This document shows, piece by piece, positions 9,431-17,701 of a DNA stretch of 64,000 nt. The stretch is from UBA11524 sp963617205. Lineage in GTDB: Bacteria > Bacillota > Clostridia > Christensenellales > Aristaeellaceae. The notes under the pieces were generated by a model. That model saw nothing but the letters and a program-made list of their open reading frames with translations, ran no database searches and was not told where the DNA came from. Where the stretch lies: assembly GCA_963617205.1 (NCBI GenBank), contig CAVEOA010000005.1, positions 81,260-145,259 of the forward strand. The letters run 5' to 3'. Each line of letters begins with the position of its first letter. Within the stretch, counting starts at the first letter, position 1. Made by a program: the position numbers and the translations under genes.

Positions 9431-10231
9431 ATGTACAAGCTTTTGCTGGCAACGAATGATCCGGCAATACGGGAGTCTTTTCAGGCAGTAAAGTGGGAGA
9501 ATCTGGGCTTTCGTGCGCCGTACATCGCTGAAACGGTGACAGGTGCACTGGAAAGCCTGAAGAAACATCATGTGGATGCAATCGCCATCGGTCTGCCGAA
9601 GGAACAGGATGATCAGCTGGTGGAAGCGCTGCTGGCGCAGTATCCGATGCTGCCGATTATGGCGGTCAGCACGAAGCCCGGCATTGTTGAGGGGTACGTG
9701 GTGGAGCTTCGGCGGCTGCTCGGGCGGATTTATGCCGACGTCAGCAATGATGCCTTTACGACCGAGGATTTGCTCAAGGAGTGCCGCCACGAATTTTTCC
9801 GCGCGCTGATGGACGGCAAAACCGGTTCGAAGGAGGATGTGCTCCGTCAGCTGCGCCTCGTCCGCAGCAAGATGGATCCGACAAAGCCCTGCGTTGTTGC
9901 GGAGCTGGAGATCCCTGAGGATAACGACTTCCTGCGCGGACGCTGGCAGTACGGCACGGAACGCCTCGAGGTGGCGCTGCGGAATATTTTCGGCGTAGAG
10001 GTGCATGGGCTGCGTATTCTGGCGTGTGTGCTGCCGGGCGACCGGATTGTGCTGCTTGGATGCCCGATGCTCTTCCACGAGGGGCCCAATGAGGACGAAT
10101 CCATTACCGGCATTATCGCGCAGCACGTGAACGACAGCATCGAGCATGTGGATGAGTACATGGGCATCAATCTGCGGATTACATCTGTCCGTGTGCTGCC
10201 GAGTCTGGCAGCCATGGTGGATCAACACTGA
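9431..10231 (+). CDS. Receiver-like protein without phosphorylation site, no output domain recognised
   Basis: The N-terminus (MYKLLLATNDPAIRESF, then a helix and a strand ending in LPIMAVS) follows the fold of response-regulator receivers of the YesN/AraC type. The acidic pocket is gone: the DD after strand 1 is ND, and the phospho-acceptor Asp, expected in a D-I-x-M-P context, is replaced in DAIAIGLPKE. The C-terminal 150 residues have no helix-turn-helix and resemble the linker region of YesN-like regulators. It is probably a pseudo-receiver acting by protein contact. The gene is followed after 24 bases by an SPFH/zinc-ribbon gene, presumably co-transcribed from the promoter at 9364. Confidence 0.5.
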   Translation: MYKLLLATNDPAIRESFQAVKWENLGFRAPYIAETVTGALESLKKHHVDAIAIGLPKEQDDQLVEALLAQYPMLPIMAVSTKPGIVEGYVVELRRLLGRIYADVSNDAFTTEDLLKECRHEFFRALMDGKTGSKEDVLRQLRLVRSKMDPTKPCVVAELEIPEDNDFLRGRWQYGTERLEVALRNIFGVEVHGLRILACVLPGDRIVLLGCPMLFHEGPNEDESITGIIAQHVNDSIEHVDEYMGINLRITSVRVLPSLAAMVDQH

Positions 10232-10255
10232 GCACACAAACAAAGGAGGAACAGC

Positions 10256-11368
10256 ATGGGTATTTTTGACAGCATCGGCAGCATCGTCCGCGGTCAGCTG
10301 ATTGACGTGATCGAGTGGACGGACAACACGAACAATACGATCGTTCACAAGTACGACATGAACGGCAAGGAAATCATGATGGGTGCGCAGCTGACTGTCC
10401 GCGAGAGTCAGATTGCGATTTTCGTCAATGAGGGCAAATTAGCGGACGTGTTTGAGCCCGGCCGTTATGAGCTTTCCACGGCGAATATGCCGATCATGAC
10501 CGCGCTGCAGTCATGGAAATTCGGCTTCAACAGTCCGTTTAAGTCCGACGTGTATTTCATCAATACGAAGCAGTTTCTGGACTGCAAGTGGGGAACGACG
10601 AATCCCGTCATGATGCGCGATGCGGATTTCGGCATGATTCGTCTGCGCGCGTTCGGCGTGTATTCCTTCCGCGTGGCTGATCCGGCGGTGATGCTGCGCG
10701 AGGTGTTCGGCACGAGCAGCGAGTACACGGTCGAGGACTGCGCAGGACAGATCAAGCGGACGCTCGTGTCCGGTCTGTCTGATGCAATCGCGGAAAGCAA
10801 GCTGCCGGCGCTTGACCTTGCGGCGAACTATGACGAAATCGGCGAGTACGCGCTCAAGACGATCAATCCGCGCATCGAGAAGCTCGGTCTGACGCTGACG
10901 TCCTTTGTGATTGAGAACATCTCTCTGCCCGAAGAGGTCGAAAAGTCCATGGACAAGCGCACCTCAATGGGTGTGCTGGGCGACATGAACAAGTATGCGC
11001 AGTATCAGGCAGCCGAGGCGATGCGCGAAGCGGCAAACAACTCCGGCAGCATGGCTGGCGCAGGGGTCGGCATGGGTGCAGGCATCGCGATGGGTCAGAT
11101 GTTCTCTCAGGCATTCCAACAGCAGACTTCGTCTGGTTCATCTTCCTCTGCTTCGCAGGCTTCGCCTGTTTCTTCTGCTTCGCAGGTCTCGTCTGGTTCT
11201 GCTGCGAAGGGTGGCTTCTGCGCAAACTGCGGTCAGCAGCTGACGGCAGGTGCGAAATTCTGCCCGTCCTGCGGTCAGAAGCAGGAAACAGCGGATGTTT
11301 GCCCGTCCTGCGGTCAGAAGGTACAGTCCGGCGCACGGTTCTGCGCGAACTGTGGTCAGAAGCTGTAA
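10256..11368 (+). CDS. SPFH-domain protein with C-terminal double zinc ribbons (YdjI-like)
   Basis: Residues about 1-250 match the virion-core/SPFH family (B. subtilis YdjI type) beginning MGIFDSIGSIVRGQLIDVI, with KWGTTNPVMMRDADFG and LTLTSFVIENISLPEEVE. A Gly/Ala segment with GAGVGMGAGIAMGQM and a Ser/Gln linker (about 285-318) lead into two zinc ribbons built from CANC, CPSC, CPSC and CANC. YdjI-type proteins localise to membranes and are linked to membrane stress responses in Bacillus. AAAGGAGG lies before the ATG. The linker DNA contains two TTC-triloop palindromes (11123-11135 and 11156-11168) of the kind found elsewhere in this window. Confidence 0.85.
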   Translation: MGIFDSIGSIVRGQLIDVIEWTDNTNNTIVHKYDMNGKEIMMGAQLTVRESQIAIFVNEGKLADVFEPGRYELSTANMPIMTALQSWKFGFNSPFKSDVYFINTKQFLDCKWGTTNPVMMRDADFGMIRLRAFGVYSFRVADPAVMLREVFGTSSEYTVEDCAGQIKRTLVSGLSDAIAESKLPALDLAANYDEIGEYALKTINPRIEKLGLTLTSFVIENISLPEEVEKSMDKRTSMGVLGDMNKYAQYQAAEAMREAANNSGSMAGAGVGMGAGIAMGQMFSQAFQQQTSSGSSSSASQASPVSSASQVSSGSAAKGGFCANCGQQLTAGAKFCPSCGQKQETADVCPSCGQKVQSGARFCANCGQKL

Positions 11369-11403
11369 GCCTTTGGCAACTGCCACCAAAACAGCAATAT
11401 AAG

Positions 11404-11440
11404 AAGGAAGCTCTCCGGAAAACGGGGAGCTTCCTTCTTT
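11404..11440. terminator. Bidirectional terminator between SPFH and SSB-like genes
   Basis: AAGGAAGCTCTCC pairs with GGGGAGCTTCCTT, with TTCTTT on the plus side and TTCTTATA on the minus side, serving two convergent genes. Confidence 0.75.
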
Positions 11441-11450
11441 GTGGGCTTGA

Positions 11451-12173
11451 TTATTCCTCGTCGTTGCGTCCGAAGGGGTTGACCTGCACAGGCTGCGACA
11501 CCTGCGTCTCCTCGGGACGATAGACAAACTGCACAGGCTGCGGCGGCTGAATCGGCTGAACATCCGTCAGCGAAATGCGCGACACAGACACTTCATAGGC
11601 TGTCTTGGTGATGGTCGTTCCGTCCGGCAGCTGCTTCTGGTAGGGACGGGACTGGAAACGCCCGAGCAGCGTGACTTTTTCACCGACATTGAGGCGTCCG
11701 GCAAAGCGTGCGGCACGTCCCCACGTGATGCAGGGAATGTAGTCACTCTTGCCATAGGAACGGTTGACGGCGAGCATCAGGTCGGCAATTTCTCTGCCGA
11801 AGGGCGTGGTGCGATAGGACGGCTGCTTGCACAGTGAGCCGATAAGCAGCACCTGATTCGGATTTTCAACGGATTCCGGCGGAATCAGCCGCTGCGCGAA
11901 ACCAGTCAGCAGCAGATGCCCTGCGCCTTCTACCATCTTGTTGTAGCTGCGAAGCTGTCCATCCAGCGCGATGGTACTGCCGGTAACGAGCGGATCCCCG
12001 TCAATCAGCCGTTCGGAAACGGTAATCGGGAGCAAGTCTTCTGTGCCGGACAGGCGAGGAACGACAATTCTCGTCGTGTAGAACTTCTCGCCGAACACCT
12101 CATGGCTGAACACCGGGTCTTCCGCCAGAACACCGCAAAGATGCAGTGTGTTGTTGCTGTTAATCGATTCCAT
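11451..12173 (-). CDS. SSB-like protein with two OB folds
   Basis: A 240-residue protein made of two single-strand-binding OB folds in tandem. The first (about 1-95) contains LHLCGVLAEDPVFSHEVFGE; the second (about 105-205) contains NQVLLIGSLCKQPSYRTTPF, FGREIADLMLAVNR, and YIPCITWGRAARF. The tail is short, Pro/Gln-rich and acidic at the end, as in SSB proteins. Standard bacterial SSB has one OB fold per chain, so this is likely a paralog rather than the replication SSB. The start was set at the second ATG (12173), which lies 7 bases from AAGGAAAGGTG; the ATG at 12179 is too close. Confidence 0.8.
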   Translation of the reverse strand: MESINSNNTLHLCGVLAEDPVFSHEVFGEKFYTTRIVVPRLSGTEDLLPITVSERLIDGDPLVTGSTIALDGQLRSYNKMVEGAGHLLLTGFAQRLIPPESVENPNQVLLIGSLCKQPSYRTTPFGREIADLMLAVNRSYGKSDYIPCITWGRAARFAGRLNVGEKVTLLGRFQSRPYQKQLPDGTTITKTAYEVSVSRISLTDVQPIQPPQPVQFVYRPEETQVSQPVQVNPFGRNDEE

Positions 12174-12507
12174 TTGCATTCACCTTTCCTTAGCAGCAGC
12201 CTTCGTAAGCCTCCTCGCCCGTGCTGACCATTCACAATCCATGCATGATCAGCTGCTGCTGCCCCTTATTCTTCAGCATCACATCATAAAGTGAAGCGCT
12301 TACATTTTTACCGCTCATATTATAGCATGAAAATATGACGATTACCTGAATAAAATCCAAACAAATCGTGACAATGCGGAAAAAAGAAAGCCAGTTCTTG
12401 AAGAACAGTTATAATCATATCATCTTTTTTGCTTTTTGCATAGTGGGTAAATGAGCGAAAAATGAAAAAAGAATGGATAGAACGGCTGTTTGCTATTCCG
12501 AATCACA
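12174..12507. other. AT-rich intergenic region between groEL terminator and SSB-like gene
   Basis: No gene is supported here. On the minus strand a TATAAT box (12319-12324) without a convincing -35 could drive the SSB-like gene. Around 12397-12409 there is a near-palindrome GTTCTTGAAGAAC, followed at 12411 by a plus-strand TATAAT that faces no recognised gene. Confidence 0.4.
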
Positions 12508-12541
12508 CAAAAAAGCGGCATCTCCGGTGTGGAGGTGCCGC
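12508..12541 (-). terminator. Intrinsic terminator of the groESL operon
   Basis: On the minus strand GCGGCACCTCC pairs with GGAGATGCCGC (one G-T pair) and is followed by six T. Confidence 0.9.
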
Positions 12542-12568
12542 AGAGGGTATGAGATTGTTTTTTGCGGA

Positions 12569-14215
12569 TTAATACATGCCGCCCATGCCAGCGCCACCGG
12601 CAGGAGCCGCGGGTTCGGGCGCGGGAATGTCCGCAACGAGCGATTCGGTCGTCAGGACCATCGCCGCGACAGAGGCTGCATTCTGCAGGGCAGAACGGGT
12701 GACCTTGGTCGGGTCGATGATGCCGCGTTCGATCATGTCGCAGTATTCGTCGTTCAGCGCGTCATAGCCGTAGCCGACAACATCCTTCTCAGCGCCCTTC
12801 TTGGCGGACTTGATGTTCTCGACGATGACGGAGCCCTCGACACCGGCGTTTGCAGCGATCTGACGAATCGGCTCTTCCAGTGCGCGCAGGATGATCTGCA
12901 CACCGGTCTTGGCATCGCCGGTGTATTCGGACAGCAGCGCAGCAACCTTGTTCTGCACGCTCAGCAGCGCGATGCCGCCGCCGGGGACGATGCCCTCTTC
13001 AGCTGCCGCGCGGGTTGCCGCCAAGGCGTCCTCAATGCGCAGCTTGCGCTCCTTCATTTCGACCTCGGTTGCAGCGCCGACCTGGATGACGGCCACGCCG
13101 CCGGCGAGCTTCGCCAGACGCTCCTGCAGCTTCTCACGGTCATAGTCGCTGGTGGTCTCGGCAATCTGCGCACGAATCTGACCGACGCGTGCAGCGATTT
13201 CGTCCTTGCTGCCGGCGCCGTCGACGATGGTGGTGGTTTCCTTGTTGACCTTGACCTGACGCGCCTTGCCCAGCATGTCAACGGTGGCTTCCTTCAGCTC
13301 CATGCCGGTCTCGGAGGAGATGACGGTGCCGCCGGTCAGGATGGCGATGTCCTGCAGCATTTCCTTGCGGCGATCGCCGAAGCCCGGCGCCTTGACCGCA
13401 ACGCAGGTGAACGTGCCGCGCAGCTTGTTGACGACGAGCGTAGAGAGCGCTTCGCCCTCGACGTCCTCGGCGATGATGAGCAGCTTCTTGCCCATCTGCA
13501 CAACCTGCTCCAGCAGCGGCAGAACCTCCTGAATGGCGGAGATCTTCTTGTCGGTAATCAGAATCAGCGGATCATCCAGCACAGCTTCCATCTTTTCGGT
13601 GTCGGTCACCATGTAGGCGGAAGCATAGCCACGGTCGAACTGCATGCCTTCGACAATGGTCATGCCGGTCGTCATGGTCTTGCTCTCCTCAACGGTGATA
13701 ACGCCGTCAGCGCCGACCGTTTCCATAGCATCGGAAATCAGCTTGCCGATCGTTTCGTCAGCCGCAGAGTTCGCAGCGACGTTCGCGATGGCCTGCTTGC
13801 CGTTGATGGGCTGGGACAGCTCGCGCAGACCTTCAACAGCCGCATCGGTTGCCGCTGCGATGCCCTTCTTGAGCACCATGGGGTTCGCACCGGCTGCCAG
13901 ATTGCGCAGACCCTCGCGGATGATGGCCTGAGCCAGCAGGGTAGCGGTCGTGGTGCCGTCGCCGGCGACATCGTTCGTCTTCGTGGAAACTTCCTTCACA
14001 AGCTGCGCGCCCATGTTCTCAAAGGGATCTTCCAGCTCGATTTCCTTTGCGATGGTCACGCCGTCGTTCGTGATGAGGGGAGAGCCGAACTTCTTGTCCA
14101 GCACAACATTGCGACCCTTCGGACCAAGGGTGATTTTCACGGTGTCAGCCAGTGCGTTGACACCCTTCTCAAGGCTGCGGCGAGCCTGCTCGCCATACTG
14201 AATCTGCTTTGCCAT
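12569..14215 (-). CDS. groEL: Chaperonin GroEL
   Basis: The 60-kDa chaperonin folds proteins in an ATP-driven double ring with GroES. The 548-residue protein begins MAKQIQYGEQARRSLEKGV and contains LGPKGRNVVLDKKFG, NDGVTIAKEIELEDPFENMG, VAGDGTTTATLLAQAI (the ATP-binding loop) and the Gly/Met C-terminal tail GGAGMGGMY. The start is the MAKQ methionine, preceded by GAAAGGAAGG; an upstream in-frame start has no support. It lies 40 bases after groES, and both are governed by the CIRCE element at 14577. Confidence 0.98.
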   Translation of the reverse strand: MAKQIQYGEQARRSLEKGVNALADTVKITLGPKGRNVVLDKKFGSPLITNDGVTIAKEIELEDPFENMGAQLVKEVSTKTNDVAGDGTTTATLLAQAIIREGLRNLAAGANPMVLKKGIAAATDAAVEGLRELSQPINGKQAIANVAANSAADETIGKLISDAMETVGADGVITVEESKTMTTGMTIVEGMQFDRGYASAYMVTDTEKMEAVLDDPLILITDKKISAIQEVLPLLEQVVQMGKKLLIIAEDVEGEALSTLVVNKLRGTFTCVAVKAPGFGDRRKEMLQDIAILTGGTVISSETGMELKEATVDMLGKARQVKVNKETTTIVDGAGSKDEIAARVGQIRAQIAETTSDYDREKLQERLAKLAGGVAVIQVGAATEVEMKERKLRIEDALAATRAAAEEGIVPGGGIALLSVQNKVAALLSEYTGDAKTGVQIILRALEEPIRQIAANAGVEGSVIVENIKSAKKGAEKDVVGYGYDALNDEYCDMIERGIIDPTKVTRSALQNAASVAAMVLTTESLVADIPAPEPAAPAGGAGMGGMY

Positions 14216-14255
14216 AAATAAGAACCTTCCTTTCAATAAAAGCTATTGGCGCTGA

Positions 14256-14540
14256 TTACTCGACAATCGCCAGAATATCGCTCTGGCGGACAATAATCAG
14301 CTCTTCGCCGTCGATTTTGACTTCCGTGCCGGCATACTTGCTGTAAATAACCTTCTGGCCAACGGTCACCTGCATGGTGATTTCCTTGCCGTCTACATTG
14401 CCGCCGGGACCCACCGCGATGACAACGGCCATCTGCGGCTTTTCCTTCGCGGCGCTGGTCAGAATCAGGCCGGACTTTGTCGTTTCCTCTGCTTCTACAT
14501 TCTTGATGACGACACGGTCACCCAAAGGCTTAACGGTCAT
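14256..14540 (-). CDS. groES: Co-chaperonin GroES
   Basis: The 94-residue lid of the GroEL chamber. The start MTVKPLGDRVVIKNVEAEE, the mobile loop around TTKSGLILTSAAKEK, and the closing DGEELIIVRQSDILAIVE segment are all typical. AAGGAGG lies upstream of the ATG. It is the first gene of the groES-groEL operon. Confidence 0.97.
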   Translation of the reverse strand: MTVKPLGDRVVIKNVEAEETTKSGLILTSAAKEKPQMAVVIAVGPGGNVDGKEITMQVTVGQKVIYSKYAGTEVKIDGEELIIVRQSDILAIVE

Positions 14541-14576
14541 GAGATAAATCCTCCTTAACGTACGTTCCTCAAGTTG

Positions 14577-14603
14577 TTAGCACTCATCAATGTCGAGTGC
14601 TAA
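14577..14603 (-). promoter_or_regulatory. CIRCE operator (HrcA binding site)
   Basis: A perfect TTAGCACTC-N9-GAGTGCTAA inverted repeat just downstream of the predicted groES transcription start. This is the HrcA repressor site, so the operon should be heat-inducible. No hrcA gene lies in the window. Confidence 0.97.
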
Positions 14604-14615
14604 TCAACAGTGAGT

Positions 14616-14644
14616 ATTATGTACCAAAACGCGCCAATATGCAA
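14616..14644 (-). promoter_or_regulatory. groESL promoter
   Basis: On the minus strand TTGCAT, 17-base spacer, CATAAT. The predicted start would fall a few bases before the CIRCE operator, the usual arrangement. Confidence 0.65.
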
Positions 14645-14692
14645 GCGAACATGTGTTCTAATTGCAAAAAAATTTCTGCCGCCTCGCTGCCC

Positions 14693-14721
14693 TGTACGCC
14701 GAACGAAAAATATGCTACAAT
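14693..14721 (+). promoter_or_regulatory. Possible mutY promoter
   Basis: Extended -10 TGCTACAAT with a poor -35 (TGTACG) at 17 bases; divergent from the groESL promoter. Confidence 0.35.
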
Positions 14722-14760
14722 TTCAGCGGATTTGGCAGCCAATCAAGGTTCAAATCTATC

Positions 14761-14782
14761 GTGCACGTCCGCAGACGTGCAC
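14761..14782 (+). other. Perfect hairpin in the mutY leader
   Basis: GTGCACGTC pairs perfectly with GACGTGCAC around a CGCA loop. There is no T-run, so it is not a plain terminator. It lies about 40 bases downstream of the possible promoter and 58 bases before the start of mutY. Confidence 0.6.
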
Positions 14783-14840
14783 GCCTGCAGCTGATTGGAA
14801 AATGACGGTGCCTTTCGCATATTCATATGAGGGGAAGATT

Positions 14841-15908
14841 ATGAAGGAATCGATTGCTGAGCTTTTGCTTGACTGGTACGATGCCCATGCCCGCACCCTG
14901 CCGTGGCGCGGCAATGTCACCCCTTACCAGACGTGGGTCAGCGAAACAATGCTTCAGCAGACGCGTGTGGAAACCGTGCTGCACTACTATCCTCGCTTCA
15001 TCGGGCGCTTCCCGACGATTGAAGATCTCGCGACCGCGGATGAAGCGGATGTCCTCAAGTGCTGGGAGGGACTGGGGTATTACTCCCGTGCACGCAACCT
15101 CCATCAGGCGGCGCAGCAGGTCATGACGGACTTCGGCGGTGAAATGCCGAGGGGCATCGTGCAGCTGCGGCAGCTCCGCGGTGTCGGCGCGTACACGGCA
15201 GGCGCCATTGCGAGCATCGCGTTCGGGCAGCGGACAGCGGCGGTTGACGGCAACGCGATTCGCGTCATCAGCCGCGTGCTGGGTATCCGGGAAAATGTCG
15301 GCATCCCGTCCGTGCGCAGGCAGCTTGAGGAGGCAGCGAACGCACTTGTTCCGGCAGAACGTCCGGGTGATTTCAATCAGGCAGTGATGGATATCGGCGC
15401 GACGGTTTGCGTGCCGGGTACGCCGTCGTGTGAGAAATGCCCGCTTGGCAGGGTATGCAGCGCGTTTTCCGAGGGTGATGCGGATGAGCTGCCGGTTCTC
15501 CCGCGCAAGAATCCGCCGAAGGTGCTCGAATACGACGTGCTGCTGATTCGCTGCGGCGACCGCCTGCTGATGCGTCAGCGGACAGAGGCGATGCTCAAGG
15601 GACTGTGGGTGTTCCCGATGGTGCAGGGGCATACGGCAAAGTCGGCCTGGCGGTCGCTGGGAAGAAATTTCGACGTGTCAGTGAGGAACGTTCAGCCGGT
15701 CGGCGAGGCGAAGCACGTTTTCACGCATCAGGTGTGGCAGATGAAGCTTTACCGGATGGAAACGGAAGAGGACAACGCGCCGGCAGGATACCGTTATGTC
15801 ACCATGGCGGAGATGGAGGGGCTGACCATCCCGACGGCAATGAAGGCTGCCGTATCGGAAGCAAAAAAATGGCTGGGGACGCAGGAAGCATCCGCCAGCA
15901 AAAAGTAA
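14841..15908 (+). CDS. mutY: A/G-specific adenine DNA glycosylase
   Basis: MutY removes adenine mispaired with 8-oxoguanine. The 355-residue protein has the catalytic-helix start WVSETMLQQTRVETV, the helix-hairpin-helix QLRGVGAYTAGAIAS with the catalytic Asp in AAVDGNAIRVISR, the 4Fe-4S cluster cysteines in CVPGTPSCEKCPLGRVC, and a C-terminal NUDIX-like domain that reads 8-oxoG (KGLWVFPMVQ, VKHVFTH-like KHVFTHQVW). The start at 14841 follows GAGGGGA at good spacing and matches the family N-terminus; the longer open frame upstream is non-coding leader. It converges with the thioesterase gene. Confidence 0.95.
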   Translation: MKESIAELLLDWYDAHARTLPWRGNVTPYQTWVSETMLQQTRVETVLHYYPRFIGRFPTIEDLATADEADVLKCWEGLGYYSRARNLHQAAQQVMTDFGGEMPRGIVQLRQLRGVGAYTAGAIASIAFGQRTAAVDGNAIRVISRVLGIRENVGIPSVRRQLEEAANALVPAERPGDFNQAVMDIGATVCVPGTPSCEKCPLGRVCSAFSEGDADELPVLPRKNPPKVLEYDVLLIRCGDRLLMRQRTEAMLKGLWVFPMVQGHTAKSAWRSLGRNFDVSVRNVQPVGEAKHVFTHQVWQMKLYRMETEEDNAPAGYRYVTMAEMEGLTIPTAMKAAVSEAKKWLGTQEASASKK

Positions 15909-15917
15909 GAAGGTCAT

Positions 15918-16649
15918 TTACAGGCTCTTGAGCACACCGCCGATATCGAAGTGACGCGTTTCCCCCTCAAAGCCGCAGAAGGAGAAATCATCGCCCAAAC
16001 GGCGAAGCTCCGTGCGAAGCTGCTGCTCAGGGAGCACCTCTGCATCATAATTAACGGCAAAATGCGAAATGCATGCATCGCGCATGGCGGAAATTCCAAG
16101 CGCATCGCAGCACCAATCGAGATAGCGCGTGTTGTTGACATGGCCGTTGAGGTCAATGTCGGAATAGCAGGGGACACGGGTGAAGGTGTCGAGCGTGCCG
16201 GACACCTCCGTGACAGGCGCAGGCAGCCCGAGCGGCGCAATCAGGTCGGAATTGTCCGGCAGATAGCCCTTGACGAGGTCAGGCATAATCATATGGCGCG
16301 TCGTGAGGTCGAGCAGCACCCAGAGCGTTGCAGCCCTGCCGATTTCGCCTCCCGATGCATTCCTGAATACATAATAGCGCGGGAAAAAGCAGCGCCGTAT
16401 CGGCATCGGAAACGTCTCGACCGAGAAGGTTTCCTCGAAGGCAGGGTAACGATCCATATCAACCTCGACGCGCGTCAGCACCCACGCGGCGTTCTTGATG
16501 AGGAGTGCGTTTCTGCCGATGCCGAGCTTTTCGGAATGCTGGAAGGCAGCCTCCTGCATGACGGAAAGAAGCGCACTCGGCTTCATGCGCGCGTTTAAAT
16601 CAGTTTGGTAGGAACGGACAGTAAAGTTTTCCTGATACGTTTTCAGCAT
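15918..16649 (-). CDS. Acyl-ACP thioesterase (FatA/FatB-like double hot-dog)
   Basis: A 243-residue member of the acyl-ACP thioesterase family, which releases fatty acids from acyl carrier protein. Hot-dog repeat one has YQTDLNARMKPSALLSVMQE; repeat two has the conserved YSDIDLNGHVNNTRYLDW motif, with Asn and His as expected for catalysis. The start at 16649 is favoured because AAGGAAG lies 10 bases upstream; the ATG at 16658 is too close to that site. It ends 9 bases from the convergent mutY stop. Confidence 0.88.
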   Translation of the reverse strand: MLKTYQENFTVRSYQTDLNARMKPSALLSVMQEAAFQHSEKLGIGRNALLIKNAAWVLTRVEVDMDRYPAFEETFSVETFPMPIRRCFFPRYYVFRNASGGEIGRAATLWVLLDLTTRHMIMPDLVKGYLPDNSDLIAPLGLPAPVTEVSGTLDTFTRVPCYSDIDLNGHVNNTRYLDWCCDALGISAMRDACISHFAVNYDAEVLPEQQLRTELRRLGDDFSFCGFEGETRHFDIGGVLKSL

Positions 16650-16699
16650 AGAGGACATTCTTCCTTTCAGCCGCTTCGGAACCAGCGGCAAGATACAAC

Positions 16700-16731
16700 G
16701 AAGGCAACACGCGCAATGCTGTGCTGCCTTC
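16700..16731 (-). terminator. Weak hairpin between AbrB-like and thioesterase genes
   Basis: GAAGGCA-ACAC pairs with GTG(C)-TGCCTTC; the minus-strand tail is only modestly T-rich, so read-through into the thioesterase gene is possible. Confidence 0.4.
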
Positions 16732-16748
16732 GGGTTGGACTTTTCCGG

Positions 16749-17000
16749 TCAATCCTTGGAATCGCGGAGCTCGGCGAGGCAATTCTTGCAGACGAGCTTG
16801 CCCTTATACGGGATGACGTCGCGCGCATCAGAGCAGAAGATGCAGCTCGGATGATACTTCTTGAGGATGATCTGGTCGCCATCGACAAAGATCTCGAGCA
16901 TGTCCTTCACGCCGATGTCCATGGTACGGCGCAGTTCAATGGGAAGCACGATCCTGCCGAGCGTATCAAGCTGACGTACCACACCGGTAGACTTCATCAT
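16749..17000 (-). CDS. AbrB/SpoVT-like transition-state regulator with Cys-rich tail
   Basis: An 83-residue DNA-binding protein. The swapped-hairpin AbrB domain spans residues 1-50 (STGVVRQLDTLGRIVLPIEL), followed by a C-terminal half with two CxxC pairs (CIFC and CKNC) that likely bind zinc. This architecture is common in Clostridia, where such proteins tune growth-phase genes. AAAGGAG lies 10 bases before the ATG. A strong promoter sits about 100 bases upstream, leaving a leader with two further SD-like GGAGGA stretches. Confidence 0.9.
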   Translation of the reverse strand: MMKSTGVVRQLDTLGRIVLPIELRRTMDIGVKDMLEIFVDGDQIILKKYHPSCIFCSDARDVIPYKGKLVCKNCLAELRDSKD

Positions 17001-17098
17001 AGAGAAAACACTCCTTTAAGCAGTTGATTCTGTATGCAGAAATGAAGGACTCCTCCAATAGTTATACATTCCTACATAATCTATGTGAATTCTACTTC

Positions 17099-17127
17099 TT
17101 TTTTCCGAGCATGTCAAGTTATTCCGG
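17099..17127 (-). promoter_or_regulatory. Promoter of the AbrB-like gene
   Basis: On the minus strand perfect TTGACA, 17-base spacer, TAGAAT. Confidence 0.8.
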
Positions 17128-17321
17128 AAATTCTTTTGACAAATTTGCAAAATTATGGTACGAAATGCTGAAGATTCGACTGATTTAGGCGCAAATACGG
17201 TCAAATTGCAACAGTCAGCATTTGTAAAAATATGAAAAAGGTTTCATGAATTGGTTACTTACGATAACGTGCCATGGTTGGGGATTTGCTAAAAACGCCA
17301 GAGGCACTGCTGCTGGACTCC

Positions 17322-17407
17322 GCAAGGGACAGGAAACGGGACGAAGTCCCACTCCCTTGACCATTTTCGCGACTGGGTTGAGCACGTTTACATAGAGGTT
17401 GCGCGTG
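17322..17407 (+). repeat. Intergenic direct repeat, copy A (about 86 bp)
   Basis: Begins GCAAGGGACAGGAAA and ends GGTTGCGCGTG. It is nearly identical to the copy at 17578-17661 and contains the GGGAC-GAA-GTCCC hairpin. No coding function is visible. Confidence 0.9.
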
Positions 17408-17434
17408 TTTCGTTGATGCGTTGATTACTGTGCT

Positions 17435-17480
17435 GCGCTGAAGACGTTCCGCGGACTTCGTCCGCTTCTCTGTTCAGCGC
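17435..17480. repeat. Nested palindrome
   Basis: GCGCTGAA (17435-17442) pairs with TTCAGCGC (17473-17480), enclosing GCGGAC-TTC-GTCCGC (17451-17465). It could form a two-tier hairpin or cruciform. Confidence 0.85.
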
Positions 17481-17530
17481 TTGTGAGGGCAGGATTGGGG
17501 ACATCTACATTGTTGTTTTTTCCCTTTTGG

Positions 17531-17572
17531 TTGGGGCGCTGCCCCAAACCCCAGCAGGGACGCTGTCCCTGC
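17531..17572. repeat. Two adjacent GCT-triloop palindromes
   Basis: TTGGGGC-GCT-GCCCCAA (17531-17547) and GCAGGGAC-GCT-GTCCCTGC (17554-17572), both perfect. Confidence 0.9.
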
Positions 17573-17577
17573 ACCCT

Positions 17578-17661
17578 GCAAGGGACAGGAAAAGGGACGA
17601 AGTCCCCCCCTTGACCCTTTTCGCGACTGGGTTGAGCACGTTTACATAGAGGTTGCGCGTG
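17578..17661 (+). repeat. Intergenic direct repeat, copy B (about 84 bp)
   Basis: Second copy of the element at 17322, differing by a few bases and a small length change. It is followed at 17684-17698 by a further GGGGAC-GAA-GTCCCC palindrome. The whole stretch 17001-17763 holds no supported gene besides these repeats and two promoters. Confidence 0.9.
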
Positions 17662-17701
17662 CGGCTGACGACGAAGAAGAAAAGGGGACGAAGTCCCCCT
17701 C

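Noticed and set aside
12473..14221. Long plus-strand open frame antisense to groEL
   Set aside because: It mirrors groEL codon usage on the other strand, has no ribosome site and encodes an implausible composition.
14741..14760. tRNA T-loop-like GGTTCAAATC
   Set aside because: No flanking T-stem pairing, acceptor stem or anticodon arm can be built around it.
17322..17661. CRISPR or attachment-site pair
   Set aside because: Only two 85-bp copies with a palindrome-rich interval and no integrase gene between them.
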